NCBI GenBank assembly: GCA_026214975.1
Contig: CM047810.1
Location: 372,001-436,000, forward strand
DNA length: 64,000 bases
Direction of reading: 5' to 3'
Source of the DNA: Gentiana macrophylla
Taxonomy: Eukaryota; Streptophyta; Magnoliopsida; Gentianales; Gentianaceae
The translations under genes and the position numbers were made by a program. The notes beneath the pieces are model-generated. The model was given only the letters and a program-made list of their open reading frames with translations. It had not been told where the DNA came from and made no database searches. Positions 33,384-45,860 of this stretch are shown here, piece by piece. Within the stretch, counting starts at the first letter, position 1, and every line of letters starts with the position of its first letter.

Positions 33384-34285
33384 ATGTTGGATAATGTTCT
33401 ATGTGTACCTGAGTTTACATTTAATCTAATGTCTATAAGTAAACTGATAAGGTCTAGGGCCTATAATGTCAAGTTTTTTAAGGATTTTTGTGTTATACAG
33501 GACTTGATCAGCCTAAAGAGGATTGGTTCAGCTGATTTAGTAAAAGGATTATACATTTTTAAAGCTGATACTTCATGTTATGATTTTTCTGTTAATCATG
33601 TTCATGCTTCTGGTTCTTCTGGTCCGCTTGGCATTATAGACTAGGGCATCCATCAGATCAAAGATTAAAGACTATTAAGCAGTCTCATGAATCAGTCCAA
33701 CTGCCTGAAAATCACATTTGTGAAGTCTTCCCTCTTGCAAAACAACAGAGATTTAGTTTTCCCGCTAGTTATTCTGTTTCTATAAATTTGTTTGATTTAG
33801 TTCATATGGACATTTGGGGTCCATATAGAATTGTAGGGGTACGTGGTCATAGATACTTTCTCAATGTAGTTGATGACTTTTCTAGATTTTGCTGGATTTC
33901 ATGTTAAAATCAAAAGGTGAAGTAAGAGGTTTAGTACATCAATTCTACAATATGATACAAACTTAGTATAATAAAAGTGTTAAAATTTTGAAAACAGACA
34001 ATGGCCTGGAGTTTGTTTTGCCTGAATTTTATGCTGCTAAAGGCATCTTGCATCAAACCTCTGTTGTTAAAACTCCATAGCAAAATAGAGTGGTTGAAAG
34101 AAAGCATCAACATATTCTTAATGTTGCTAAAGCTTTGAGATTTCAATTTGGTTTACCCTTAGTGTATTGGTCATATTTTGTTACTCGTGCAGTAAATTTG
34201 ATTAATTTTACTCCTACTCCCTTGTTGGATAACAAAACTCCTTTTGAGTTGTTACATGGTTCTAAACCCAATTATGATACTCTTA
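33384..34285 (+). pseudogene. Copia B pol, pre-integrase to mid-integrase
   Basis: MLDNVLCVPEFTFNLMSISKL opens the GAG-pre-integrase region. LGHPSDQ- and FDLVHMDIWG-like words (first integrase Asp) follow in shifted frames, then VVDDFSRFCW, KTDNGLEF (second Asp), QNRVVERKHQHILNVAK (catalytic Glu) and PFELLHGSKPNYDTL. Cut at TTA 34283-34285 by the PIF/Harbinger element; the next codons are found at 46419. Confidence 0.85.
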
Positions 34286-34952
34286 TGACTCGTTTGGATT
34301 GATGGAATGTAATGGAATGGAATGGAATGAAATGATATCATTCCATTACTGCGTTGCTAGGTAGTGGAATAGAATCATTTCTATTCCATTCCAAAGTTTG
34401 TTAGCATCAGAATGAAAATGGTTTTTTTTTTCCATTCCATTGTTTGGTGCAACAAACTTTTGATGGAATGGAATGCGAATTAATATTAGTTTTTTTTATG
34501 AAAAAAAAATCAACAATACGATCTTTACCGTTTCATTCAACCAACAACAAAATTTTACAAGAAGTGTATATCAACCAAACGGGTTTAGTAGCATATTCAA
34601 AGCAAAAACGAAAGAATTATTCACTTATGCCCCGAATGATCGGTGCGGCGGTTAGGCATCCTTAGACGAAAGAGTGGTCTTTCAGGATTGGTCGTTGTGT
34701 GTCACCACCTCCCACCTATCCTACACATTCGATCAAGGTTGTCATTGCGAAGCTATAGTTAAGGTGCACGGGGTCTTACCGTCTAGCCGTTGGTAGATCC
34801 GCATCTTCACGAATAATTCAATTTCACAGGGTCCATGTCGGATTGGAGATTTTTTTGGAAAGTATGAACACAACTTATGATAATTATTAACTAATGATGT
34901 TAAATACCTGATATATTGGCTATAGTGTAGCAACATTGATTCATGATAGCAA

Positions 34953-34984
<32 letters not shown>

Positions 34985-35147
34985 CTCACATGATAAAATA
35001 GTACAAATGTAGCATTATTGCAAGACAGAGTTGAAACTTAAGTTTAATTTACATAATAAACATAATGGTCTAAAATAGTACGGATGTGGAATTATTGCAT
35101 GATAAATTGGAAAAAGTAAACCTAATCCAAGAAACTATGTACCACCA

Positions 35148-36348
35148 TCACACTTCCATATCGTAGCTTAGTGAAATCAAAAAATCCATTTTGTCTTCAT
35201 CACTCATTCCATAAAAGATATGCAACCGATCTTCGTTCATGCCTATTTTTTGAACAAGACTCATTCGTTGTGCTGTTGTAAAGCCCCCAAGACTCTTCAA
35301 CTCATCCATAAGTTTTTGTTGCAGTTCAATTTTGTTAGTGTCCCGGATAGCTGAATACAAAACATCTGCAGTTTTTTCAATCTTTTCACCAATCACCGTC
35401 ATCGCTGAAGCAATCGTTTCTATGGCTTCAGCCGTAGCATTTCGCTTTATTTTTTTGATACTTGGTACTGATGTCTGTGTATTATTAGGTGATGGAATTC
35501 CATCAAAAGGATCCTCGCTACCCGTTGTTCTGTCTGTGTCATCTCTATTACCGATATCTGCCATTTCAGAAAAACTCATGGCAGCATTTCCATTGGCACG
35601 GTCATTTCCAAAAACAAAATGCAAATCCTCATAGTGAGGAAAAGGTTTCTTATGCAGAGGACGAAACCTCACGTTGTTTGGGTTCTGCCAAAGAATAAAA
35701 CAAATCAACAAAATATACGTTTGTCACAAAATAATATTGTATATCTCTTACGAAATAATGTTGTACATCTCTTTCATCTAGATTCATTTTTCTGACATTT
35801 GGCTAGAATATTTTTATATTGTATTCCTGTCTGTCACTAAATTTTATTTTGAACAAAAAATGTTGTAAAGATCCAAAAAAACATGCTTCAACGAAATTAG
35901 CTTAAATAACCTAAAATACAACAACAAAAAATTAAACAAAAATTGAACAACGCTAAAATACAATTACCTGGAGAAAGTCATCCCAAACTGTTGCATCGGC
36001 AATGACACATTTTGTATCTGAATCATATCCGAAGCCAGACATGTTAGGTGAGGTTAACAGATCATGGTACAACCCGTAATCTCTCTTTAGTACTTTCATA
36101 CGAGATTGTATTTGAGGATTTCCTTTGATTGTTGGGTGCCCCTTTGAAGCCATCTTTTCCTCCAATATGTTCAAGTACCCTGACTTAAAGCCATTATCTG
36201 ATTTGTGTGTTCCTGCATCGACAAGTTCTAGTAGTGATTGCACCAATGCCGTGCCTTCTTCTTTTGACCAATTCTTCTTATTCCTTCCGGGGCCCGCCTG
36301 GCTAGAAATTTCATGACTTGCCAAGTCCTCCATACCTACAAGATACAA
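35148..36348 (-). pseudogene. Harbinger Myb/SANT-like protein, two pieces
   Basis: Piece one (36348-35953) holds a Myb/SANT-like DNA-binding domain (Myb_DNA-bind_3): NWSKEEGTALVQSLLELVD at the start, then KMASKGHPTIKGNPQIQSRM, YHDLLTSPNMSGFGYD and WDDFLQ. Piece two (35711-35148) holds the C-terminal part: NVRFRPLHKKPFPHYEDL, an acidic Ser/Thr linker, KKIKRNATAEAIETIASAM and a helical C-terminus ending SLSYDMEV. The 240-bp gap between them is AT-rich, ends in CAG at the second piece and is plausibly an intron, so the gene may be intact. In PIF elements this protein binds subterminal repeats and recruits the transposase. Confidence 0.85.
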
Positions 36349-36688
36349 GTACGATAAACTATGTCAAATATCACAATGCTAAAACTAAATATATGCAAAT
36401 CGCCATAGCACGGATGAATTCCATTAAATAAGGCCAACATAGACGAACTTCATAAGATAGATGGACTCCAATAATAAGGCCATCATCCAATATATAAAAT
36501 GAAAAAACTTATTATAACGAAAGATATTAAGATCACAAAGTAACATAGAGCAAGTCTAACATCCAGAAGAAAGAAAAAAAAGAAAAAAAAGAAGATAAAG
36601 TGGACAAAGTAACATAGAAAAGTCTAACATCTAGAAGAAAAAAAAACAAATGAGAAATTAACATATCGATGTTTGTCTATAGTTGTTG

Positions 36689-37976
36689 TCAAAGATTCCA
36701 CATCTCTGGAGCGACCTGGTCACGCCATTGAGTCCATTGTGAGGAAGTTTCCACCTGAGTGATTATATCTTCTGGATCCTGCACATTTTCCTCTAATTGT
36801 GCGTCTACATCAGCCATTATCGGGTCATTAGGCATTTCTCTCGCGATGAGATTGTGTAGAAGACAACATGCAGCGATAATGCAATTTTGTATGTCAATAG
36901 GGTAAAATGAAGGACTTCTAAGTATAGCCCATCGCATCTTAATAGCTCCAAATGCCCTTTCGATGACATTTATAGCACTCGAGTGTATGTAGTTAAATAG
37001 CTCTTTTGGGTTTCTTGGTCTATGTGCACTTCCTCTCCATTCACTTCTGTGGTATCGCTGGCCTCGATAAGGTGCCAAAAACCCATTTCCATTTGTGTAT
37101 CCAGCATCACATAGGTAATATTGTCCTACATAAGCTTTTATGTTAGTAAGATAAGACACATTTGAACAAGAATGTTAAAATTTATCTAAAGAGAGGCTTG
37201 TCAAACCTCTAGGGACCCTTAAACCATTTGGCCTATGAATAGCATCTCTTAATACTCGACCATCTACAGCAGAACCCTCCCAACCCGGTAATACATAATG
37301 AACTCCATCTTCAGATTACAAACGCCCAAAACATTGGTAGCAATCTGTGCTTTGCATGTTCTATATCGTGGCTTATCAGCTACATCAACTCTTGCAGGGA
37401 TGTGTGTTCCATCAAGGGCACCTAGACAACCCTACAAGTACTTTAAATTGTTAAACCATCGATCACCTATGCATATTTAGTCAGGAGCATGATACTTACC
37501 TTAAACCACTTCCACCGTCGGTCCGTTGAATCTTCCAGTACTGGTTCGGGAGCTGCTAGAAGGACGCTATGACATTGTAACAAAGCCTTCAATACTCTAT
37601 GGAAAATTCTATGTATAGTTTCGGTTGATCGCCAAAACATAAATTTAATGACGCGTTTTTGGTGTGATGGGCAAGGATACTAAGGAATATGGCGACCATC
37701 TTGTCTATGCTGACATCTCTAGTTGGTCTAAGATTGCCCCTATTTTCCAACAATTGACAGAGAACAAAAAAACATTATCTTCATAAATGAGAGTTGTATG
37801 TGTTCATGACGCTTCTGGGCTCTCCTAACACCATGATGAATGGAGTTGTCTGCACGTATAAGCAGTTGGGAGAGGGTTCCCAAAGCTATGGCAATGAAAT
37901 TCAAAAGATGAAGCATTTCTAGCCACCAACACACAACAACACTAATGGTTCTATTTTTTTTTTTGACAAAGGACAT
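36689..37976 (-). pseudogene. Harbinger DDE transposase (DDE_Tnp_4)
   Basis: From the N-terminal side: VRRAQKRHEHIQLSFM, LENRGNLRPTRDVSIDKMVA, FLSILAHHTKN, the helix VLKALLQCHSVLLAAPEPVL, then GCLGALDGTHIPARVDV with the first catalytic Asp, [40 protein letters not shown] with the second Asp, and NVIERAFGAIKMRW with the catalytic Glu. The full DDE triad is present. Small frameshifts occur near 37310 and 37640, and an intron-like gap lies near 37160-37200. Ends after DQVAPEMWNL. It cuts and pastes the element at TTA/TAA sites. Confidence 0.85.
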
Positions 37977-38067
37977 CGTGCCATGTCAACAATACCTGGT
38001 AAAAGCAAAGAGGACACATGAACACAACCACAGTAAATCAGTAATGAAAATTTAAACTATTTATCTT

Positions 38068-38203
38068 AAAACGATTCCTCCAGCAGCAATTATGGGTATA
38101 TCACGACCTTGAACAAAGTTTTGGAAACAATGAAATCAACGAATCCTTTCCTATTACATGGCCTCAGGCCTCCTGCTTCAAGCCCTTGCACACCTAATGC
38201 ATC
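38068..38203 (-). pseudogene. Nitronate monooxygenase gene fragment A
   Basis: The minus strand reads DALGVQGLEAGG, then after about 18 residues and a one-base shift GRDIPIIAAGGIV. This matches the flavin-binding core of nitronate monooxygenase (2-nitropropane dioxygenase), family pattern VQGxEAGGH...DIPVIAAGGI. It lies inside the Harbinger element, is far too short to work, and ends in a stop. It appears to be captured host sequence. Confidence 0.65.
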
Positions 38204-38323
38204 TACATGTCTAAATTTCATCATTGCACACTAACCAGGCTTCTTCACAGTAATATATGCAGTCCTGAACACTACATTTTTATTTTTCGACTGAGATCTA
38301 CTCGTATCTCTTGTAACTCAGTA

Positions 38324-38370
38324 CGCTTTCAATCAATGAGAACCTATCTCACTGTATATCTAAAAAGAAG
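38324..38370. repeat. Short direct repeat flanking the nested gypsy
   Basis: AGTACGCTTTCAATCAATGA plus about 25 further matching bases here recurs at 45349-45395, right after the second gypsy LTR. The host DNA was therefore locally duplicated before or during insertion, and the left copy lies 50-95 bp away from the LTR. Confidence 0.7.
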
Positions 38371-38418
38371 CTTGATCGGCCTCACTAGGTTTCCACTCTA
38401 ACCGGCAGAGTACCGGGT

Positions 38419-39992
38419 CGACTGTAGTCTAGATCGGTGAGCAATGTCGTATCCACAGGGAGAAATCTAGTTGAATACCAAAGCGGCCCAAACAATAAGT
38501 CTACGTGTATCCATTAATCAAGAAGAAAGTGTGAACCAACTACGAAACAACTAATGAAAGGCGAACTAAAAGTGCGATTAACTAAAACTACAATGACTCG
38601 AACGAAGGGGAAATGATATGAAATGAGGTGGCTCGGGTGATGTTCCAATGAACTAGTTATGAACTCTCGTAACTACTCGGAATCAAGCTTCACTAACGAA
38701 TTCTCACTATATTAACGTCAATCGATCTCTCGCATCAACGAACTATAACCAAACACCAAACCTATACTATATTAGGATGAATAGTTATGCGTTAAAGGAC
38801 TATGAATTTCCCAATCCAAGATTAGGCAACACACACATTAGAAATCAATTCTATCTCTAGATGATTTTACTATGTGTTCATGGTGACTAGTGTCCATACC
38901 AATTCTTACAATTACGCCTTGAATTAATACTAAGATGATGCAATTAGTCGTGAATTAATCACACCCATAAAGAGTAATCACCATAACTTGAATAAATTAA
39001 GACATACAAGGCAACCCAACTTGAATCCCAATCAATTACAAGAAATCTAGCCCAAATTCACATCATCCAAGCCACAAGGGTGTTTAGCTACTCATGATTT
39101 CAACAAAAACACAAAGCAAAGATGAAATTAAAATTAACACATCCATGAAATAGAAAATTAATACTAAATTCGGAATTATACCTTAATTAAGTAAGAAAAC
39201 TTGAAATTAGCTCCAAGCCCATGGAGATTCATCAAAGAGATGATGAATTCACCATTGTAGAGTAAAGCCCAAGCTCAATTATACATTAATTTGGAGTTTA
39301 AAGACCTAAGATTCTACCTTTTAAGATAAGAGAATGAAGAAAGTTAGGAGAAGAGTTCTTGGGGTTTTTTCTAATCTGATTCTAATCTAGAAAGTATGGT
39401 ATCCCTCCCTCTTCTAGCTGCAAAAAGGCTTTTATAATGCATAAATTCGGTGATGCAGGAGTGGGCTTGCAGCAGGTAGAAGTGGTCCTGATCATAAATA
39501 ACATGCTGCCTGATTTACTGGGGCGTCAGGAGTGGGCTTGCACCAGGAAGGCGTGCTTCTGACCATCCTGAATATGACTAAGAGCTCAGAACCATGCCTA
39601 CAAGGGTTAGGCGTGAGCCTGCTTTGGCTGATCCTCAAAAACTGACCGGAAGTACTTCTGCTTTGGGTAGAACCACTCCTAAAGTGCCATAATCACCAAA
39701 ATTGATCTCAACACAACTCTTTATCATCTATCATCTGAATATACACAACACGAGATACAAACGTAATTTTCCTAGGGTATCTTGTACCCCGTGTGTGCTA
39801 CAAAAAAGTCCACATATCAACGATAAAAATGAGATTTTCGGTTAAGTGCGATGTGGAAACGTGAGTGGTGAAAGTAGCGTGAGTGGTGAAAGTAGCGTGA
39901 GATAGCATGTAAATGGTAAAAATCATGCCCCGAAATGCTATAAATTTGAGTGAATTAAGTTTGAAATGTGTAGGAGAGTTGACTCTCATCAA
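38419..39992 (-). repeat. 3' LTR of the nested gypsy
   Basis: About 98 percent matched to 43771-45350 except for divergent clusters at 38765-38775 and 39445-39600, where CTG/CAG words abound, and a 20-bp internal duplication of GTGAAAGTAGCGTGA at about 39868-39900 absent from the partner. Confidence 0.9.
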
Positions 39993-40006
39993 CCACCCCC
40001 CACTTA
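39993..40006 (-). other. Polypurine tract of the nested gypsy
   Basis: Reads AAGTGGGGGGTGGT on the minus strand, immediately before the 3' LTR. A second copy of the related words CCACCCCCCACTTA lies at about 41612. Confidence 0.75.
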
Positions 40007-40654
40007 GCTTTTGGTCGTCTTCGGTCAAAATGGCGATTCCAAAAAGAGTCATCACTTATGCATTGAACACATACGATAAAGCGTCATTAATCGAAATTTA
40101 AGTGAAAGATGATCATAAACATGCGAAGGCACAAGTTTCTACCTAGCTACGGTAATATTGTTCGTGTGTGAATAGTTCTCTTCCTATTTATCCTAACTCC
40201 CGGTTTGGATTATAGACGTATGAGACGTCGGGGCTAGACCATAGGCTTATATTTCTTAACTATCTCCACTAATCGGGGCTACCTAAAGTCGGGCACAGTC
40301 GGGTAGGACTTGAAAGCTTGTAACGTTCGGCTGGGACGGGGGTACCGAAGGGATATAATAGGATATCAACAAGAGAAAGCGCGAGAGAGCTTAACCGTAA
40401 ACATGGAAACATGTAACACTCATCTCTCACCGGCCCATTGTACCAAAGTAAACTGAAAATGTGATGCAAAAATAGCCGTTACCGACACTAGTTCAATAGG
40501 TAGTCCACAAAAATAGTGGCCAACTAGAAGCAAACACTTAATGAACTAAAAAATATCCACTCTCAATCACTTTTTCCCAACTAAACAATTACATTGATCA
40601 CAATATACAACACACCATGCCACTTCTTTGAATTTATTACTTTATTTTGTATCA

Positions 40655-41010
40655 CTGCATTTTTTTCTTTTCTTTTCTTTTTTCCTTTTTTTTTTCTTTT
40701 TTTATTATTTTAAATTACTTTACCTTGGCTTTTTTTTTTATTGTAAGGCTGCCTTTTTCTTTTATATAACTTTCTTCTTTTTTTTTTTTTTTTTGCAACT
40801 CAACATAACACAACACAACACAATACAATACATACTTTAACATAAGATAGAATAAGATAACTACATAAATGGTAGCCAAAATAACACAATTCAAAATGTA
40901 GTCATCCCTCCCCAAATGGACTCACTCACCAACCGATGGTAGCCAAAATAACACAATTCAAAATGTAGTCATCCCTCTCCAAAATGGACTCACTCACCAA
41001 CCGATACCCA
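40655..41010. repeat. T-rich tract and tandem 66-bp repeat in the gypsy interior
   Basis: At 40655-40795 there is an almost pure T/C tract. From about 40870 a unit containing TGGTAGCCAAAATAACACA and GGACTCACTCACCAACCGAT occurs twice in tandem (to about 41003). No coding role is seen. Confidence 0.8.
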
Positions 41011-42305
41011 AATCATGAGTCATATACCTCACGTATATCCAAAACGTAAAACGATTAAGCTCAATCGCGAGGGAGGCCAAGTGAATGTAGACCACAAAAA
41101 TAGGGTTTCGGGGCTAGGTAAATGGGCTAAGTACCGAAAGGCTAACGTTTTCGGATGGGGGTCTCACCATCCTAGAAAGGCTAAGGCGGGGAGACTAGGG
41201 ATAAAACGTTCCGGGTTGGCTATTTGGCTCTAGCGGGTCAAAGAAGCGCCATGACCTTCACCCTGTGCCTATCTCTAAGTAACCCTTCTATTTTGCCTCG
41301 AAAGTTAATGATATAAGTTCTGGCTAGCCGGACCATCTCTATAGCTACCATAATCTTTCACTAAAAGTCAGGGTTCATGGGTCGAAACTATACGTGAAAA
41401 GTCTTATTCCGTAGCCAAATCACAAACTTGTGTCAATGCATGTTAATGGTCATCTTTTTAGTTACATTTCTCAAAATGATTCAACATTGTATCTACTCAA
41501 TACCAAAGTCATGAAATTTTTGAAAATTCGCCAAATTTGCTCAAAACTACCAATTGCTAAGGCATAACAATCAAATCACACTCATGCACACACAAAATGC
41601 AAGGCTAAGTCTACCACCCCCCACTTAAGAGTTGACATTGTCCTCAATGTAAAATGAGTGAAAGAAGGACTTAGCTTGCATTTTAGTGAAATGGAGAAAC
41701 CGGAATAAGACGTAAAATTGGCTCAACCGTAAGCAAGAAAGACATGGTTTCCTCCCTTTTTGCATGGTCCAAAGATCACCTGTGCATAAATCAAAGAAAA
41801 CCACAAAAAGGAACTACAAAATAGGGAATGACCCCTACACGTAGCTTAACACAAGTGATATATCTAAATGAAAATTTCACATGCAATCCCAAAATGCAAC
41901 GATGACATGCCATAAAAATGAAAGTAGTAATCATGTAAGCTCGCAAAGATAATCAAATGATGGAATCATAGTGCAAAGTATAAACGGAATCTAGCATCCA
42001 TGTGCATAAAGGGAAACAAGGGCAAAAACATCCATCCAATTATAGAAACATCTCAAAACTCCAAATCAAAAGTAACCAAAGACAACCGAAGGGGAGAGAG
42101 TACACATCGACTCTATGAGACTCAACTATGAAACTAAATGAACGGGTTGCCTCCCGATAGCGCATTTGTTTTACGTCGTTGGCTCGACTACCCAAAGCAC
42201 GAGTGGCGTGAAAGAAAAAAAAATTGCACATCTTTTTCTCAAAAGCCTCAAGAACATGGCAATTAAAAAAAAACTTTCACCACTTTTATTGAAAGCAAAG
42301 TAAAT

Positions 42306-43480
42306 CTAACTATACCGTTCTAAGTTTAGAGTCCTTAGTTCGACTTTTTTATCCACAACAATGCTAAGGATAGTTATACCAAGATAGAGCCAACCTTTGT
42401 GCTTTTTTTTGTATAAATCGAAGGAATTGAGTGATAGCATAAGGTACAAAGTTAAATCCATATCACTCAACCCTTTCCAAGATGGGTTGGCCAAAAGAAA
42501 AGTAGTGCAATCAAAGAATTCATTCATCCCCAAGTCAACATAAATGGAAAATTTTGGGGAAGCATGCAATGGGGTACACAATAAATCATCAATAACAAAA
42601 CTAGCATGATCAACTACCACAAGATCAACAATATGGTCCAAAGAAGAAGGCATAACAAGAATGGGGTCAATATCTATTTTACCTTCCTCACTACCTTTTA
42701 GTGGGGCGATCACCCCGGGGTGAGATTGTGGAACACATAAGCTTTCCTCATTTTCACCACTCTTCTCAACCATCTTATCTCCAACGATAAACCAACTTGA
42801 GTTTCCAAGATTCATAAAGGCTCTTCAAGTCTTGCTAAGTACTCCTCATGGCTCTTTTTGGAAGCTTCCTCAACGGTCTTTTTCATCATCTCAATAGCAA
42901 ACACCCAACCCGGTTTTACTTGTAGTGGCACCAAATCTTGTTGAGAAAAAAAGGCTTGTTCTATTGATGGTTTGCATTGAGTTTGATCCTCAATATGAAT
43001 ACATTCTTGTCTCTTTTTGGAAGATTCTTCTATGGCCCTCTTCATTCTCTCAATGGCAAGTTCCCAACTCGGTTTTTCTTGTGATGGCACTGGGGCTTGT
43101 TGAGAGTGTGAGGGTTGGCCTTGGAAACACAAATTTTCTTGAAAATTGGGGTGTTGAGGTATATGGCTTTGGAAGTGGCCTTGGCTTTGCCATGAATATT
43201 GACTTTGAAAATTTGAAGGATTTTCCCATTCATGGTTGTGTGATGGTACGGGTTGTATTGATAATAAGGTGGTGCTTCAAAACCCACGACACCTCGATTA
43301 TGATTTTCACATGAATAAGGATAAGAACCTCCATGGCCATGTCTTCCATCATGGAGAAGTTGTTGTTGATGCAATGCCTCTCTTGGATCACTTTCCCAAC
43401 CCGGATTGAGCAGTAAGTTAATCTAAGGTGAGCAGAACAAGAGAACAGAAAAATCTGGAGAAAATAGGCCTCGGTCATTC
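42306..43480 (-). pseudogene. Gag-like ORFs of the nested gypsy
   Basis: Minus-strand frames 43480-43230, 43374-43042, 43132-42812 and 42815-42306 overlap in shifted frames and look like one broken ORF. The order is a His/Gln/Tyr/Pro-rich segment (PPYYQYNPYHH), a duplicated helical unit (WELAIERMKRAIEESSKK and WVFAIEMMKKTVEEASKK), an acidic segment and an LSDMDLTLYLMLSLNSFDLY stretch. This fits the C-terminal part of an Athila-like gag plus following linker. No zinc knuckle and no enzyme motif are seen. Confidence 0.55.
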
Positions 43481-43770
43481 GGGAGTAACCCCCGGGTTAC
43501 CGAGCTAGGGTTTTTTAGTTTTTGCGTGTCGGATTAAAAAGTAGACTCTTCGATGACATGTGATGGACACAGGTTGCATCGGTCAACCCACCAGTCAGCA
43601 AAACCGACCCATTTTCCCTATTTTCCATCATTTCATCCTTTCCCACACTCCACCATAACTCTATCTAAATCCCATCAATCAACCCCTCAATTCCCTCACC
43701 CTCATTACTCCTCTACCAACTATCCCACTAAATCCTCCCACCTTTTATCATTTCCTCCTATATAAAGGGT

Positions 43771-45350
43771 TGACTGTAGTCTAGATCGGTGAGCAAGGTC
43801 GTATCCACAGGGAGAAATCTAGTTGAATACCAAAGCGGACCAAACAATTAGTCTACGTGTATCCATTAATCAAGAAGAAAGTGTGAACCAACTACGAAAC
43901 AACTAATGAAAGGCGAACTAAAAGTGCGATTAACTAAAACTACAATGACTCGAACGAAGGGGAAATGATATGAAATGATGTGGCTCGGGTGATGTTCCAA
44001 TGAACTAGTTATGAACTCTCGTAACTACTCGGAATCAAGCTTCACTAACGAATTCTCAACACATTCAAGGTGTAATTCACTATATTAACGTCAATCGATC
44101 TCTCGCATCAACGAACTATAACCAAACACCAAACCTATCGGCTAGGACTAGATTAGGATGAATAGTTATGCATTAAAGGACTATGAATTTCCCAATCCAA
44201 GATTAGGCAACACACACATTAGAAATCAATTCTATCTCTAGATGATTTTACTATGTGTTCATGGTGACTAGTGTCCATACCAATTCTTACAATTACGCCT
44301 CGAATTAGTACTAAGATGATGCAATTAGTCGTGAATTTAATCACACCCATAAAGAGTAATCACCATAACTTGAATAAATTAAGACATACAAGGCAACCCA
44401 ACTTGAATCCCAATCAATTACAAGAAATCTAGCCCAAATTCACATCATCCAAGCCACAAGGGTGTTTAGCTACTCATGATTTCAACAAAAACACAAAGCA
44501 AAGATGAAATTAAAATAAACACATCCATGAAATAGAAAATTAATACTAAATTCGGAATTATACCTTAATTAAGTAAGAAAACTTGAAATTAGCTCCAAGC
44601 CTATGGAGATTCATCAAAGAGATGATGAATTCACCATTGTAGAGTAAAGCCCAAGCTCAATTATACATTAATTTGGGGTTTAAAGACCTAAGATTCTACC
44701 TTTTAAGCTAAGAGAATGTAGAAAGTTAGGAGAAGAGTTCTTGGGGTTTTTTCTAATCTAATTCTAATCTAGAAAGTATGGTATCTCTCCTTTTTAGCTT
44801 GCAAAAGGCTTTTATAATGCATAAATTCGTGTCTTTGCAGGAGTGGGCTTGGCAAGCAGTAGAAGTGGTCCCGAGCATAAAACATGTCGCTGATTCTTGG
44901 GGCGTTAGGAGTGGGCTTGCACCAGGCAAAGTGCGTCTTCACCATCCCGAATATGATCGAGCTCAGAACCATGCCTACAAGGGGTAGGCGTGGGCCTGCT
45001 TTGGCTGATCCTCAAAAAATGACCGGAAGTACTTCTGCTTTGGGTAGAACCACTCCTAAAGTGCCATAATCACCAAAATTGATCTCAACACAACTCTTTA
45101 TCATCTATCATCTGAAAATATACAACACGTGATACAAACGTAATTTTCCTAGGGTATCTTGTACCCCGTGTGTGCTACAAAAAAGTCCACATATCAACGA
45201 TAAAAATGAGATTTTCGGTTAAGTACGATGTGGAAACGTGAGTGGTGAAAGTAGCGTGAGATAGCATCTAAAGTGTAAAAATCATGCCCCGAAATGCTAT
45301 AAATTTGAGTGAATTAAGTGTGAAATGTGTAGGAGAGTTGACTCTCATCA
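43771..45350 (-). repeat. 5' LTR of the nested gypsy
   Basis: Begins TGACTGTAGTC and ends TCATCA. DNA inside it (toward 43770) reads TATATAAAGGG on the plus strand and does not match any usual tRNA primer site. Confidence 0.9.
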
Positions 45351-45717
45351 GTACGCTTTCAATCAATGACAACCTATTTCACTGCATATCTGTGTTATTT
45401 CTTCTACACTCTACATACTTGGAAACAATTGAGCAATAAATAAAACTGATATCAATCAATAACAAGTGTGTAGTAACACCATTCATGATCAATGGTTAGA
45501 AGGACACAGTCATTTTCGATGTAATGAACTCTCTTAATAGGTATTAGCTACAAAAAGGGACTGTTATCCGGAACAAGCTTATTCCTTATAATACTTGAGT
45601 ATGATCACCAAATTAAAAATGATTTTAAGTATATGAAAGAAGTTGTTCATTATTTGGAAAGAAATGATACGAATATCCCCATCCCCCTCTGGCCTGTTTT
45701 AAGTTAAAGGTAAAAAA

Positions 45718-45860
45718 TGTATAGACCTAGTGCCAAGTGCAATTCCCCGAGCTCCAAGGGCCAGGGCAGCAAAGTCGACGACTCTCAGCAACAATGAAAT
45801 CATGGCATCATTTCCTATCACATGGCCTCCTGCTTCACCCCATGAAACTTGCAAAAAGGC
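45718..45860 (-). pseudogene. Nitronate monooxygenase gene fragment B
   Basis: The minus strand reads WGEAGGHVIGNDAMISLL, then LRVVDFAALALGARGIAL and GTRSI. It covers the same enzyme core as fragment A (GxEAGGHVIG...ALALGAQGxxLGTRF) but has lost the DIPVIAAGGI block between VVDF and AALALG. A and B share ACAATGAAATCA and CATGGCCTCCTGCTTCA, so they are diverged duplicates. Both lie in the Harbinger element on either side of the gypsy. Confidence 0.7.

Larger units (their letters stand above)
38419..45350 (-). mobile_element. Nested 6.9-kb gypsy-like element, minus strand
   Basis: Direct LTRs 38419-39992 and 43771-45350 (about 1.57 kb each) start GACTGTAGTCTAGATCGGTG and end GACTCTCATCA. On the minus strand a polypurine tract (AAGTGGGGGGTGGT) adjoins the LTR at 39992. 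The interior has words typical of Athila/Tat-like gypsy elements in reverse (CCCCCACTTAAGAGTTGACA, GGGTTGCCTCCCGATAGCGC) and gag-like ORFs, but no protease, RT or integrase. No tRNA-like PBS is seen inside the right LTR. No exact 5-bp target duplication is seen. A non-autonomous (LARD-like) derivative is the best reading. Confidence 0.8.
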
